Of a stretch of DNA of 64,000 bases, positions 1-11,800 are shown piece by piece. Within the stretch, counting starts at the first letter, position 1. Each line of letters starts with the position of its first letter. Both the position numbers and the translations under genes were made by a program. The notes under the pieces were generated by a model. It was not told the DNA's origin, did no database searches, and was given only the letters and a program-made list of their open reading frames with translations. Source of the stretch: Mesostigma viride (lineage: Eukaryota; Streptophyta; Mesostigmatophyceae; Mesostigmatales; Mesostigmataceae); the NCBI GenBank assembly GCA_009746045.1, contig RPFO01000165.1:620001-684000 (forward strand), in the 5' to 3' direction.

Positions 1-775
1 AGTATCCCACAACCAGGAACTGCTATCCCACAACCAGGAACAAGTATCCCACAACCAGGAACACATCCCACAACCAGCAACACATCTCACAACCAGGAAC
101 GTGCATCCCACAACCAGAAACACATCCCACAACCAGAAACACATCCCACAACCAAGAACTGCTATCCCACAACCAGGAACGTGTATCCCACAACCAAGAA
201 CTGCTATCCCACAACCAGGAACAAGTATCCCACAACCAGCAACACATCTCACAACCAGGAACAAGTATCCCACAACCAGGAACTGGAACACATCCCACAA
301 CCATGAACCACTATCCCACAACCAGGAACGTGCATCCCACAACCAGGAACACATCCCACAACAAGAACTGCTATCCCACAACCAGGAACAAGTATCCCAC
401 AACCAGGAACAAGCATCCCACAACCAGGAACAAGTATCCCACAACCAGGAACACATCCCACAACAAGAACTGCTATCCCACAACCTGGAACAAGTATCCA
501 ACAATCGTGAACAAGTATCCCACAACTAGGAACAAGTATCCTACAACCAGGAACAAGTATCCCACAAGCAGGAACAAGTATCCCACAACCAGCAACACAT
601 CTCACAACCAGGAACGTGCATCCCACAACCAGAAACACATCCCACAACCAAGAACTGCTATCCCACAACCAGGAACGTGTATCCCACAACCAGGAACTGC
701 TACCCCACAACCAGGAACAAGTATCCGACAACAAGGAACACATCCCACAACCAGGAACGTGTATCCCACAACCAG
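1..775. repeat. 21-bp minisatellite (ATCCCACAACCAGGAAC core)
   Basis: About 37 tandem copies of a 17-base core followed by 2-4 variable bases (AAGT, TGCT, GTGC, AC), giving a 19-21 bp period. Because 21 is a multiple of three, long stretches stay open and read as a Tyr-Pro-Thr-Thr-Arg-Asn-Lys heptad on the plus strand and as Val-Pro-Gly-Cys-Gly-Ile-Leu on the minus strand. There is no non-repetitive coding sequence with it, so I read it as satellite, not a gene. It starts at or before the window edge. Confidence 0.95.
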
Positions 776-1764
776 TCGCGCAGTCGGTCTGAATGACTGG
801 CATTATAACGAGCGTCATATTCGTCTCCGGCTTGGCAGTGCCGTCATCCTGCATACAAAAAGCACATTGGAGCCAGCACTTTCCCGCGGGTTGTAGCCGA
901 TATTCCTCCATGCAGCGATATTCACCAACGCGCTATCAATAAACAAGTCGACACCATCCGGGTATGTAAATTAAGAAGCACGCTGCTGGCCACGACGGTC
1001 ACGGCGATGATGAACGACAATAACAAGAACGCCTAATAGCAGGCGTCATACAAACTAGAACAGACTGGAACAACTACTTACCCGGTCGTCTGTGATCTTG
1101 ACACAGAGCCCAGTTAACAAGGAAGCGAGGGAAACCGGCCACTATGAGCACCCCTACTTAACCCACATAATGAAGGTTAGGAATCCTCCCCATCCGTCAT
1201 GCTAACCGTAGACTCGGTGAAACGCCCCATGCTACAGTACAAATACGATAGCCAAGCAACGACTGCTTGCGGCCATCACCTTGTCGAGTTCTGGCTGGCT
1301 GTGCGGCGGTAATTTTACCAAGTTTAAAAATGTTACGCCGCACCAGTCTGTGCTTTTTACCTAGTACCAGTGTAGTGTAGAAATCTGCTCGGCCTTTGTG
1401 CCAAAAGAGCCAAACGCCCAAAGCCAACTTCCAAGACGCCCAAAGCCAAATTCCAAGACGCCCAAAGCCCAAAGGCGGGCATGTCCTGGAGGCCATTGGG
1501 CGCCGGAGTAAGAAATCCCGCATTTTACCATGCGAAGTCGATGTCGCTGATTCCAAATCCGTGCTGAGAAGTACAAAAAGTCACAAGCCCAGTCCTGCGA
1601 GTGCCAGGAGTTTTGCAATTATTAAGGTGGTCCTTAATAACCGGGGTGTTTAATGTTTACCTTACGGCCTTATAAGCTTCGCCAATTCTGGCGAACCTAA
1701 CGGTTCTTCCGAAAATTGGCTGATTTGGCTCCGCCAGCAGGCCGCCAGATTAGGTATTCATCAC
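776..1764. other. no gene recognised; short 22-bp repeat inside
   Basis: No coding region, RNA gene or element end could be supported here. The only structure seen is a 22-bp tandem repeat at 1414-1475, two full copies and one partial (ACGCCCAAAGCCAACTTCCA core). It lies just outside the end of the tyrosine-recombinase element that begins at 1765. Confidence 0.5.
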
Positions 1765-1951
1765 ATCCATGGGTTTCCTTGCTTGCTTTTCATGCATCAC
1801 CACATGACATCAAGTTTATTACAATAAGTGTGCTAGCATCAAAGGTGGAACATCACTGACTAGTCAACCGGCTGGCCCTTAGGCCACCCGTATGATAGGG
1901 AAACCACACTGCAGCACAAGGCTGGCCCCCTCCGGCCATGCCCTTGTACCC
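1765..1951 (-). repeat. split direct repeat B2
   Basis: A 187-bp block, nearly identical to 2238-2424 (one difference seen, A at 1894 versus G at 2367). It forms the 3' terminus of the minus-strand tyrosine-recombinase element. Confidence 0.9.
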
Positions 1952-2150
1952 CCCAAAAACAGCATTGCCAGGGTGGGTGGGTGGGAGGCAAAAAACTGCT
2001 TCCCGCAAACGGGGAAGCCACCCTTTAGCAGAATCCACCAGGGCTGCCTACGTTGGCCGACCGAAAAGCGGTGCCGCGCCTTCATTTCTAAGGCGCCGCG
2101 CCAACTTCAGTATCGCACTAGTAGCAGCCCGTGTATCTGCCAGCGTACAC

Positions 2151-2237
2151 TTTGTTGGACTACAACAAGACTGTTGTACGGCAACGCATTCCCAGCTCGC
2201 TCAGATTCCACAGATAAATTGAGCAAGAGCTCAGCAA
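2151..2237 (-). repeat. split direct repeat A2
   Basis: 87 bp identical to A1 at 17201-17287, starting TTTGTTGGAC and ending CTCAGCAA on the plus strand. It abuts B1, as expected for the internal B1-A2 junction of split direct repeats. Confidence 0.9.
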
Positions 2238-2424
2238 ATCCATGGGTTTCCTTGCTTGCTTTTCATGCATCACCACATGACATCAAGTTTATTACAATAA
2301 GTGTGCTAGCATCAAAGGTGGAACATCACTGACTAGTCAACCGGCTGGCCCTTAGGCCACCCGTATGATGGGGAAACCACACTGCAGCACAAGGCTGGCC
2401 CCCTCCGGCCATGCCCTTGTACCC
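2238..2424 (-). repeat. split direct repeat B1
   Basis: 187-bp copy of B2, located just downstream (minus sense) of the recombinase stop codon and directly adjoining A2. Confidence 0.9.
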
Positions 2425-2650
2425 GCACCTCCTACATGGCTATCAGCCGCATGAAAATAAAGAGCACCACAGGACGCTGAGGTGCAACAGCGCCACGACA
2501 ATGGTGGCTATGGGGGTACTATGTCCCAGCTTTGGGTCACCCACAAGCCAGTTAAACCAATTCCCCCCTAACTTGCCACACAAGGACAAGTTATTTTATA
2601 GCCAAACCCGATGAGAAAGAAGAATAAAACCGGACGCCGGCGAGACCAAG

Positions 2651-2816
2651 TCACAGCCGCCCAGCAAAGTGCTGCCGCCAATGCACGGGGTCCCAGCGAG
2701 CAACCAGCCCCCACAAAGAGGCGGGAATAGACTGGTTCAACAACGCGCGGTGGAGCCCGACGTAGTGGGCAACGGACCGGGCAGAGCGCCAACGGCCCCG
2801 AAGCTGGATTTCCCCC
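2651..2816 (-). CDS. tyrosine recombinase C-terminus, separated from its gene by the CACTA insertion
   Basis: Minus-strand frame that reads Ile-Gln-Leu-Arg-Gly-Arg-Trp-Arg-Ser-Ala and then Ala-His-Tyr-Val, ending at TGA 2653-2651. In tyrosine recombinases this is the segment after the HxxR motif: a conserved G-R-W-x-S stretch followed by the nucleophilic tyrosine, here the Tyr of AHYV. The upstream part of the same domain lies across the CACTA element at about 13000-13400. Counting a 2-bp CC target duplication puts the two halves in the same reading frame. Confidence 0.8.
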
Positions 2817-3130
2817 CACTAGGAAGTCGGGTTCTGAGATTTTTCTCAGGAATCCTGAGATTTCCTGAGATGAACTCAGGATTTCCTGAGATTTTCTCAG
2901 GATTTCCTGAGATATCCTGATTTTTTTCTCAAGATGTCCTGAGAATCCTGAGTTTTTTCTGAGATTTTCTCAGGAATCCTGATATTATATCAGGACTTCC
3001 TCCTGAGAATCCTGAGAAGTGCCTGAGATGCGTCTCGCGAAACACTGAGAAACACTGAGAATCCTGAGAAAATCCTGAGATCCTGAGAAAAATGTCGAAA
3101 CAACACAAAAAATCTCAAGATCTTGAGATT
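2817..3130 (+). repeat. left terminal inverted repeat and subterminal array of the CACTA element
   Basis: After the 14-bp terminal repeat there are many copies, in both orientations, of TCCTGAGATTTTCTCAGGA-like sequence. Each is partly palindromic (CCTGAG...CTCAGG). In known CACTA elements such subterminal motifs bind the TNPA-type protein. The array faces the one at the right end. Confidence 0.85.
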
Positions 3131-3380
3131 TTCCCGCTGAATCAGAAAAAAATCAGGAAAATCAGGACACTTAGCATGGCACAAAAAATCAGGAAAATCA
3201 GGACACTGAGCATGACACTTGAGAACTCTCAAGTGCATGAAGACAGGACACTTATGCATTATATGTGGATGCAGAAATGATGCAGTTGACACACATGTTC
3301 ATTGGAAATAAATAAATATAAGTGTGACAAGCACACAAAAAGTTACATCAATCCATCATTACATTATATTAGGAATATAA

Positions 3381-6300
3381 TCAATCCCACTCCTCATCAG
3401 TGTATGCAGCACTGTCAGAGTCCGCATAATTTACTACCACACGTTGCCTCTCACTTCTCCTTTGTGTGGGAATGCATGCCTCACCGTCGCTGCTCAGCGA
3501 CAAATCACTAGCAATGTCATCAGGGCTTGATGCGCTGCCACTAGCCGCTGCCATGGACTTGCCAGCAATGCTCTTGCCACGCGAGCGGTTTGGTGCAGCG
3601 GCTGTGTGTGTTTCTACCAATGTGTCCGCAGTGCGCTTGCCACGCGAGCGGCTTGGTGCAGTGGTTGCTTGTGGTTCTACCAATGTGCCAACAGTGCGCT
3701 TGCCACGTGAGCGACTTGGTGCAGTGGTTGCTTGTGGCTCTACCAATGTGCCAACAGTGCGCTTGCCACGTGAGCGATTAGGTGCAGTGGTTGCTTGTGG
3801 CTCCGCAGCCATGCGTGCAGTGGTTGCTTGTGGATCTATGGGTGCAGTGCGATTACCTTGTGAACGACCTCGTGTTGTCATGTCTCTTCGCTTAACACAC
3901 AGTGTCACCTTGCGCTGCAGGTTCATATCAGCATACACGTCTGTGGTTCTCAGCTGAGCACCTGCAGCACGGGATAATACATGCTGGGCTGCACTACACG
4001 TTTCCTTTACCATTTGCCACGGCAATTTACAGTGCACGATGGCTATCTCAGGTGCATACTCTGGATCAACTACAAAACCAACTGAACATACACTCCCGGG
4101 AAGGACTAAAGCATCCTGCTTGGGCGCTCGCTCCCCTAAAGGTATAAGCGTCAATCCCTCTAAAGGGAGCTCTTTCACAGAACCGACATCAAACAGAGCG
4201 ACCTTTAAAAGAACTTGCCTACTCCATCCTTCCGTCGGGGCACGGAGGAAACTATGCAGAATGTGTGTGATGCGGCCATACCTAACCCCCTCTTTACCAT
4301 AAACCATTACTCCTGAGTTGCGATGGCGAACAGTTTGTCGAAGGTCGGCGACTGCAGTTCGGTAATTGCTGCCATTGATGTGGATTGAGTCATGCTCGTC
4401 ACAAGCAGGCTCCATGCCACACACCGCCGCCGTAATCATCGTGGGGAGGCGTGGCTCCTGGTTTTGCGTGATCCATTGCTTCAACCACGCCAGGTTGCCA
4501 ACGTGAACGAGCCGACGCCTGCAAGTGACAAAGGCGAATAACGTACATCACATTGCAAAATCAATTAAACATACAATTAAACATAGTTGTCCCACTTCAT
4601 ACAATTATCAACATAGTGAAAAAAAGCATCTTCATCATTGCATGCACAACCAGATATTGCGTGTAGACAAGGACATAAGAATGTCACTGTGAAATCTAGA
4701 AAATCAACCACATTAAGCACGAGTAAGCAAATCAGAAGAATGCAGGAAACATATGATAATCCTATGTACATGCGTTGCAAGATTACACCCTCCTTTCGGC
4801 TGAACTGAATTAAAATGGCCAATGCGAGGGTGTACAAATGTAGCATCGGTTTCTACAAGAAACTCACCAGAATTCAATTCCATATCCGGGCTCGTATGTT
4901 GCATGCTGAAGTGCAAATTCCAGCATCAGTTGTAAGGCCTCAAGCTGCTCGACCTCAGAGAGAGTATATGCTTGTTGACGAAAGCGCTTGCTCGGCAGAA
5001 TACACTTGGACGGATCAGTTTCCAGAATGTCCCACACAGACGGGAAGCCTTGACCCTGAAAAAAAAAACACATGAACCAAATAGAAAAAAAAGAACGTAA
5101 GTACATGTTTTGCATACACTTAACCTGCTAGAAACACTCGCTGAAACATGGGAAATGTGCATGCAGCCAAGCAAACACGAAGTTTGTTTAAAAAACTTAC
5201 CCACACAGTCTGGCGCGTGAAGTAGCTCAGGATGTTCAATGCCTCGAAGTCCATGAAGAAGTTCCCATGGAGCATTCCACGTTCTTGTTTGACAATGGCC
5301 CAGAAGTAATCACCGCCATCTGGCGCTCACCCCATGTCATGCTCCTGCCATCAGGCAGGCCAGCATACCGGATCTGTTCCGCCAAGTGAGATGCAGCATG
5401 GACTGATCTTGACATTTCTGACGCTGGCATAACACACTCTAATGCTACCACCGCACGCACCATCATTTCGCCCACTTCGACTAACTGCGATTGAGTGAGA
5501 CACCTTGCTGAAAATACAGCATTAAAGGCCACAGACAGCTGGACAAATGCCGCGCGGGCATCCGGATGCAAACGATTGCGCAACACGACCGGCAACAACA
5601 GACACAGGTACTTGTTCTTGTCACTTGTTTTCATCGTCTCATCGCTTTTCCCGTCAGCGGCTAGTCCGTGGTACCGCCCAGGCACATAGTCTGGGAGGCG
5701 GTCGAACGCCTTTTCCACCTCTGCATTCAACAGAAACATGGTATGATACACAGATGTAAACGATCACATTGACAATTTGATTAGAAAATTATGTCAGAGG
5801 CGAATTCTCAGAGTGGCCAAACACTGTCAGCCCAAATGCTCCGGCAAATCCTGACACTAACCCCATAAATAGTTATTGAAAAAATGAAAGGAAGTCTTAC
5901 AAGCAACATGTTTACCCTAACAAGGGCACTTGGTTTGATGTGGTACACAGAAACCTCTAATGACAGTGGACTACGTCATGGGATCTATGGACCAACACAG
6001 CAATTAAGCAATCTTGGCAGATGACAACATGAAACACTTATATAAAATACCAACAAACAACATCCAAACCAATTCCAATAAAAAAGCATATACACATCCA
6101 TGCACAGACATACCACGGGTGGCCGCTTTCTCCTCCGACGTGAGTTGACAGGGTGGATGTCGAGAGTTTTTTTTAATGCTTATTGTCCGGACACCGTTCT
6201 TCGCCACTTTCTCCACCTCTTCCGTGGTAACCCAGAGCTCCTGATTAAGGCCCAGTTGTTGCAGCCTTGCTCGAACAGCAGCGGTATGAGCTTTCCCTGC

Positions 6301-8031
6301 ACATAATAAAAAAGGCCACAAAGGACAACACAATATCAACGAAACGCACAATCAATAATCAATCAACAAGTATGTAACAAAAATTTGTCCCTTGCATATG
6401 ACAAAGTTTACAAACTGCACACTAGAAAAAAAAAGAACACTGTCGCGTGCTACTTACCGCTGGTGCAGTTGAGTATCCGGAGCAGGCAGTTCGGGCCAAG
6501 GTGAAATTCATCCACCAGATGTCGAATTAACAGCTTGGTCCAGTACGGCAGCTTGCCGAATATTTCAGGTTGCACCCCCAACTCTTCCCGACAATATTTC
6601 AGGTACCCATCATAATCCATTTCTGGAGGGGCAGCTCCAGTCCCGGATGGTCGCGCAGGGTCACCTTCCTTCAAAAGCGTAGAGTGCCCTAAGTACACAA
6701 GCTTCCCATTGGAAAAAAAAGTTGCTTCCCATTCTGGCCCATGTAACATGCAGCCGCAGTATCCAGCATCTGGGATGTTTAGTGACTTTGCAAAAGCTGG
6801 GTAGTCGTGGATTACCCACAGTAGGAGCGCCTGCAGGCGCACAGGTTGTAACTGGCCGCCCTGGTCATCCACGATGTCGCATACATAAAAACCATTCCAC
6901 ATCGCCACAAGCTCATCAACCGCCAACTCCCAGTACACCTGCATTCTTTTTGGAGCCTTGCCCTTGGCGGCACTTATCAGCAGAACCATAGGTGAGAAGT
7001 TCTTGTTGACAAATACCCACTCAGGTAAATTGTAGCAAGCCATAAAAGCTGGCCAGCAAGAATAGTTTCCCATAAAGCTACGCGGACACACTCCGTCAAC
7101 CGCCATCCCGAATATAAGATTACGCAGCTCAGTACGAAACTGCGGGTAAAGATTTTTTACATGTTGTACAGCCGGACAGTCTGCAAAAAGAAACAGGCAA
7201 GGAAAGAACAAACCACAGAGAATGCATTGAAGCAACGGTAAGAAATACAGATACATCACTTAACACGACACTGACCTTGCCAGGCAAGATTCAATAGCAA
7301 GATTCAGGGTTACTAACGTTCTAGCTCTACATACCAAAGTAACGCGGCGTTGTGTAACTCTATCGGCAAGCAAAGATAAAAAAAAACAAGCAATGGCCAG
7401 ATGTAGAGGCTATGGATTACGAACCTTTGACTCCGTCGACAGTCCGCGTCGGCGAATCTGCATCCTTGTTTTCTTTCTCTCCTGCATACCTCAGTGCCAT
7501 TGACATCTTCTCCATTCTGAACCAGCCCCGAACCCTGTCCAGCAAAGAAAAAACTCTGACTTGCCGATAGGGCTTCCTCGTATTAATCACCATGCCGTCT
7601 GTGTCTGTGTATATCTCATAACGAGGTTCGGCGCACTTTGGGCACTGCTGGAGATCCTTATCTTTGTAAACATAATCGTCACACTTGCAAGCATCGTATA
7701 CTTTATACGTCAAGCCCAAGTCTCGCAACAGGCGTCTAGCCGCCTCAACAGAAGCCGGCAAGACATTGCCAGGTGGTAGGAGAGAACTAAAAAGGGCCAG
7801 CTGTGCGTCTGCGAACTTCCGAGTACAACCTCCTTGGCCCCATTGCGTTAGCAATTGTAGGGCCGCCACAACAGCTGGAACGTTAGATCCTGGGTATAAA
7901 GGCGTCTCCAAATGTACTCTGTTTGCAGCAGCATCGAAATTCCTGGCGAATTCCATAGCTGCCTCAGGCCCAGTTCGGTACTCATCCGCCCATCCCTCCA
8001 TGAGGAAGTCGTCAAGGCCTTGTTCCTCCAT
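3381..8031 (-). CDS. CACTA transposase (tnp2/Transposase_21 type), six exons, one frameshift
   Basis: Proposed exons in minus order: 8031-7425, 7180-6458, 6296-6114, 5720-5201, 5055-4868, 4518-3381. Every junction is GT-AG and the phases agree. Exon 4 is one base short (shift near 5310-5325, after Trp-Gly-Glu-Arg-Gln); with that base the sum is 3,360 nt, 1,119 residues. Exon 1 has the Leu-Pro-Pro-Gly-Asn-Val-Leu-Pro block and a Cys-Pro-x-Cys pair. Exon 2 has the tnp2 core: Met-Ala-Val-Asp-Gly (catalytic Asp region), Tyr-Asn-Leu-Pro-Glu-Trp, and Leu-Leu-Trp-Val-Ile-His-Asp-Tyr-Pro-Ala. Exon 4 resembles the DUF4218 region. Exon 6 carries 21-residue Arg/Ser/Gly/Lys-rich tandem repeats (3590-3830) and an acidic tail. 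The start ATG at 8031 follows the promoter region shared with the plus-strand gene. The frameshift makes this copy probably inactive. Confidence 0.85.
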
Positions 8032-8823
8032 GGTTGAAAATCGCTAAACAACCAATGATGGCGGCAGCAACGGGGAGGGCCCGCGCCGCCTTGGCGAGGC
8101 GGCCGCGGGCCCTCCCCGTTGCTGCCGCCATGGCTACCGCCATGGCGGCAGCAACGAGTTTTCGTGGCCCCGGCTGTGTCCTTGCATGCCTAAAACGCAA
8201 AGGAACGAAGGGGCACCGACCGCGTCTGACTGTCGAGCTAGCCAACGGACCGCGTGGGCCATTCCCGCGGCTAGCTATGCGTCAGTTATGTTAACAGTCA
8301 AATTTGCCGGGTAATCTATGTAACCGCAGCTTCTTGATGCGGATTCAATCCTACTCGAACATGATGTCAACTTTGCACCGTTAACCATGGCAGTGAGAGG
8401 CCCGAATCCGATACTTTGCGCCTTATTAGCCCCTTAGCCTGTCAACGTCACACCAGTGTGTGACCACCTTCATTCAGGATTCGGTGATACTTATTTCTTA
8501 TTTCACCTCTCTGGTTTCTAATTGGATACTAAATATACCGATTTCCCCGAATCCGATACTTTGCGCCATGGCGTTCAGATCAGCAGGATTCGCTCCTAAA
8601 GTAAGATCCTGTCGACTTCCGCCGGGAGAGATGATTGACGGTAGATGGGCCAAGATCGGACGGAGTTCCTTTTTGCCGCGCAAAATTGACACCCGCAATT
8701 AGCACAGTGCCGTTGTGCGGATTCAAAACTTGCGCCTTGTCATTAAGAAATGACAACGGCGCCAAGGATGGAGCACGCAAACGCGTTAATGTCGGCTGGG
8801 GGTGGTCTGGTTAGTGGGGAAGA
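8032..8823. promoter_or_regulatory. divergent intergenic region of the CACTA element
   Basis: About 790 bp separates the start codons of the two diverging CACTA genes, so both promoters should lie here. I see no clear TATA box. The transposase-proximal end contains a long perfect hairpin (8058-8131). The rest holds no ORF I trust. Confidence 0.5.
8058..8131. repeat. 28-bp perfect inverted repeat (GC-rich hairpin)
   Basis: The left arm 8058-8085 (starts ATGGCGGCAGCAACGGGG) and right arm 8104-8131 are exact reverse complements around an 18-base GC-rich spacer that can itself pair. It lies 27 bp upstream of the transposase ATG, so if transcribed it would fold in the 5' leader. A further imperfect copy (GCCATGGCGGCAGCAACGAG) follows at 8139-8158. 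Confidence 0.85.
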
Positions 8824-11800
8824 ATGGTGGCCGCGATCCAAAAGTGGGCCAAATTTCGTGCTGCCAAGGCGGTAGAGGAACACCCTCTTAAGCATGTGCA
8901 AGCCGATTGTCGGCTGCGGACTCTTAGGGAAGTCGTCGCGACGCAATCGAAGGAGTGGTTGCTGGAGGGTGTAGCAAAGAAGGACCAAGATCAAGAACTG
9001 CTGAAGGATGTTTGTGCTCGGATCAAGGCGATTTGTTCTGAATTCTTACCTCTACTGGCCCAGGACGAGTTAAATGATGCAAAGGCCATGTACTCTGCAG
9101 CCGTTGCGGCGGAGAGCAGCAGGAAACTGAATGAAGTCCTGAACGGACCGACAGAGGCCACAACCGCAGTGAAGTCTCTCCCCGATCCTCCTGCTTTGGC
9201 TGAGACTGAAGCGATAGTTGAAAGGGAGCTAGCGAGGCGTCTATACATCCGAAAGCACGAGGCGCAGCTAGCGGCAAAGAGATTGGCCAACAGAGTGGCT
9301 AAGGCTGAACAGCAACGTGCCCCGCTTGCCTGCGTAACCAACCAGCCCAAACAGGTAATTAAACAAAGAATACTCATGAACTGCCGTGTCTTGGTATGCA
9401 TCCGTTGTGTATGACGTCGTGTTGTTCTTCCCTTCCTCCTTGGGGATGCAAATCATCTTATTGCTGCCCTGTTTTGAGAAATCTGTATGAGAAACGCTAC
9501 AGCGCCTGGCAAGCCAAAAAAAAAATTTCCCCTCGCGGGGGGCGCTGGAAAACGGCAAAGGCGCGGAGCCCGCCGCCTTTGGCGGGCGTAGCGGAGCCTT
9601 TGCCGTTTTCCAGCGCCCCCCGCGAGGGGAAATTTTTTTTTTTGGCTTGCCAGGCACAGTTCTTGTCGTTGCACTCGGAGTGCAGTCAGCAATCTGTAGT
9701 GCAACCGTACTTTCTACTCGCCATCGATAGTTTTCTGATCGAGTGCATTATTATGTTCCTTCGGATGCTGTGCTTTGTTCTTCATGGTGAACACCACAGC
9801 TGGGCGTCCAAAAAGCAAAGAAAACTGCAACCGGCAAGTCGACAGCAAAAGCCAAGCCTGCTGCAGTCACCGCCGGGACCATGCAGCTGCCTGCCAGCCT
9901 CGAGGCTGAAAGGGCCGCCAAGATTGCAGCTTTGCAGGCCCAAATGCAGGCCCAAATCGACGCTATCAACGCGCAGTTCGACCAGCAGATGAGCGCCGCT
10001 CCTTCAGCTCTCGTGGCCATGCCACCACCACCCATGCCAGGCTGTCCATCTGCCCCCGTGCTGGCACGTAAGTTCCCTTTTTTTCCCCTTTGGTATACGG
10101 GCCTTACTGTTGCTTCATGGAAACTTACAACGTATCAATTTGCCTGTATTTACCCTTCAACTTTGTGCATTATTATCTTTATGAAGTCCCACACGTTTTT
10201 TTGTGTATATTGGTTTTCTTTGTGTTTCATTCAAGCTGACTTTTGACTTCTTTAATTGCATGTGTCTTTCCTTTTTCATCCAGCCGTGGACGTGGCTGGC
10301 ACAGTGACACCGGTGCTGGTGCCCATCCTGGCACCTGAACCAGGTCCAAATGTGAAGCCCCACTATTCGAAGCAATTATCGCTTCTGCTGGCATGCGAAT
10401 CTCCATGTATCGATTCAAAGGCCCTGCCCCAGCCCACTCCGGGGGCTGCTGGTGATGAACCTGTGACGCAGCAGGCCATTCCCTGTAAGTAATATCAGAT
10501 CACTTCCAATCGTGGTTGTTTTATTCTTGTCTCTTTTTGCATTGGCATACCTGTATTTTACTTAGCAAGTATCTCAGTTTCTGCACTGACGATGCACTCT
10601 AATCTTCTTTTCGCTCAACCTTATTATGACCTTGCTATGTTCGTTTGCCACCATAGCATACATAACCCCCATTCACCAGCAGCTTCCCCGTTTCCCATTT
10701 GTAAATGCATTCCCTGTTTGTTTTTATGATTCCAACAAAGTCTCTCTTTTGCAATTGATGTGTGCAGTGCCTTCGCAGGCTTCTTCAAAGAGGAAGGGCA
10801 TGACACCAGCGCCAGTTTCCAAGGCCCGGCGCGGATCAACAGAGACCAAGTCCCCATCTGCAACAAATGATCCAGTCCTGCCATCGCCGCAGCCTCTAGA
10901 AGAGAACATTGCCGTCCTTCCACAGCCGCAAACAGCACCTAAGACACGTGCTCAGTGCCCACCACCTTCAGATCTGGGGTTGATGCACTACATCAAGCAG
11001 GTGCTCCCTCAGGCCACTGTGTTGCCTCTTCCAACAGAGGTGACAACGACCACCGTACCGGTTGGCACCATCATAGCTCAAAAATGGTTGCTGAAGGCGC
11101 GCAAGCAGCTGAGATTGGGGGATGAGTTGGTGTGGGATGTAGGCCGCATTGCTATGGTCAAGCCACGGAACAAGTCCCCGTGGACGCTTGCGTTTCCTAA
11201 CGGGGATGAGCCAGAATCAAGGTATTGCTTTGATCTGAGGAAATTGCACTACGGTGAGGAGGGTTCTGGCGAGCTCTCATGGGTGATGTTGGGCAATGTT
11301 ACGGTGAACGACCTGCCTGGAAAGGCAGAAGAAACGAACACGAGTCAAGTGCCTTCCCCCCGGATGTGCCAGCCCCACTGCCACCCTCCACGGCCGTGCC
11401 AGCCCCTCCGGCCCCACTGCTGCCACCCTCCACGGCCGTGCCAGCCCCTCCGGCCCCACTGCCACCCTCCACGGCCGTGCCAGCCCCTCCGGCCCCACTG
11501 CCACCTCCACGGCCGTGCCAGCCCCTCCGGCCCCACTGCTGCCACCCTCCACGGCCGTGCCAGCCCCTCCGGCCCCACTGCCACCCTCCACGGCCGTGCC
11601 AGCCCCTTCGGCCCCACTGCCACCCTCCACGGCCGTGCCAGCCCCTCCGGCCCCACTGCCACCCTTCACGGGAGGACCAGAGTCATCGGTGGAATCCGTG
11701 CTTGCCAACATGATGTTGCAGTTGAAAAAAATGCAAGAGGAGCTCGCTGAGAAGAACGCCATCATCAACAAACAAGCGGAGAGATCTGCACCGACAGAAT

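Noticed and set aside
2814-2816. 3-bp target duplication for the CACTA element
   Set aside because: The flanks are CCC and CCG, and only a 2-bp duplication keeps the recombinase frame.
3381-3960. Plus-strand ORFs opposite the transposase C-terminal repeats
   Set aside because: They are antisense readings of the 63-bp coding repeat in transposase exon 6.
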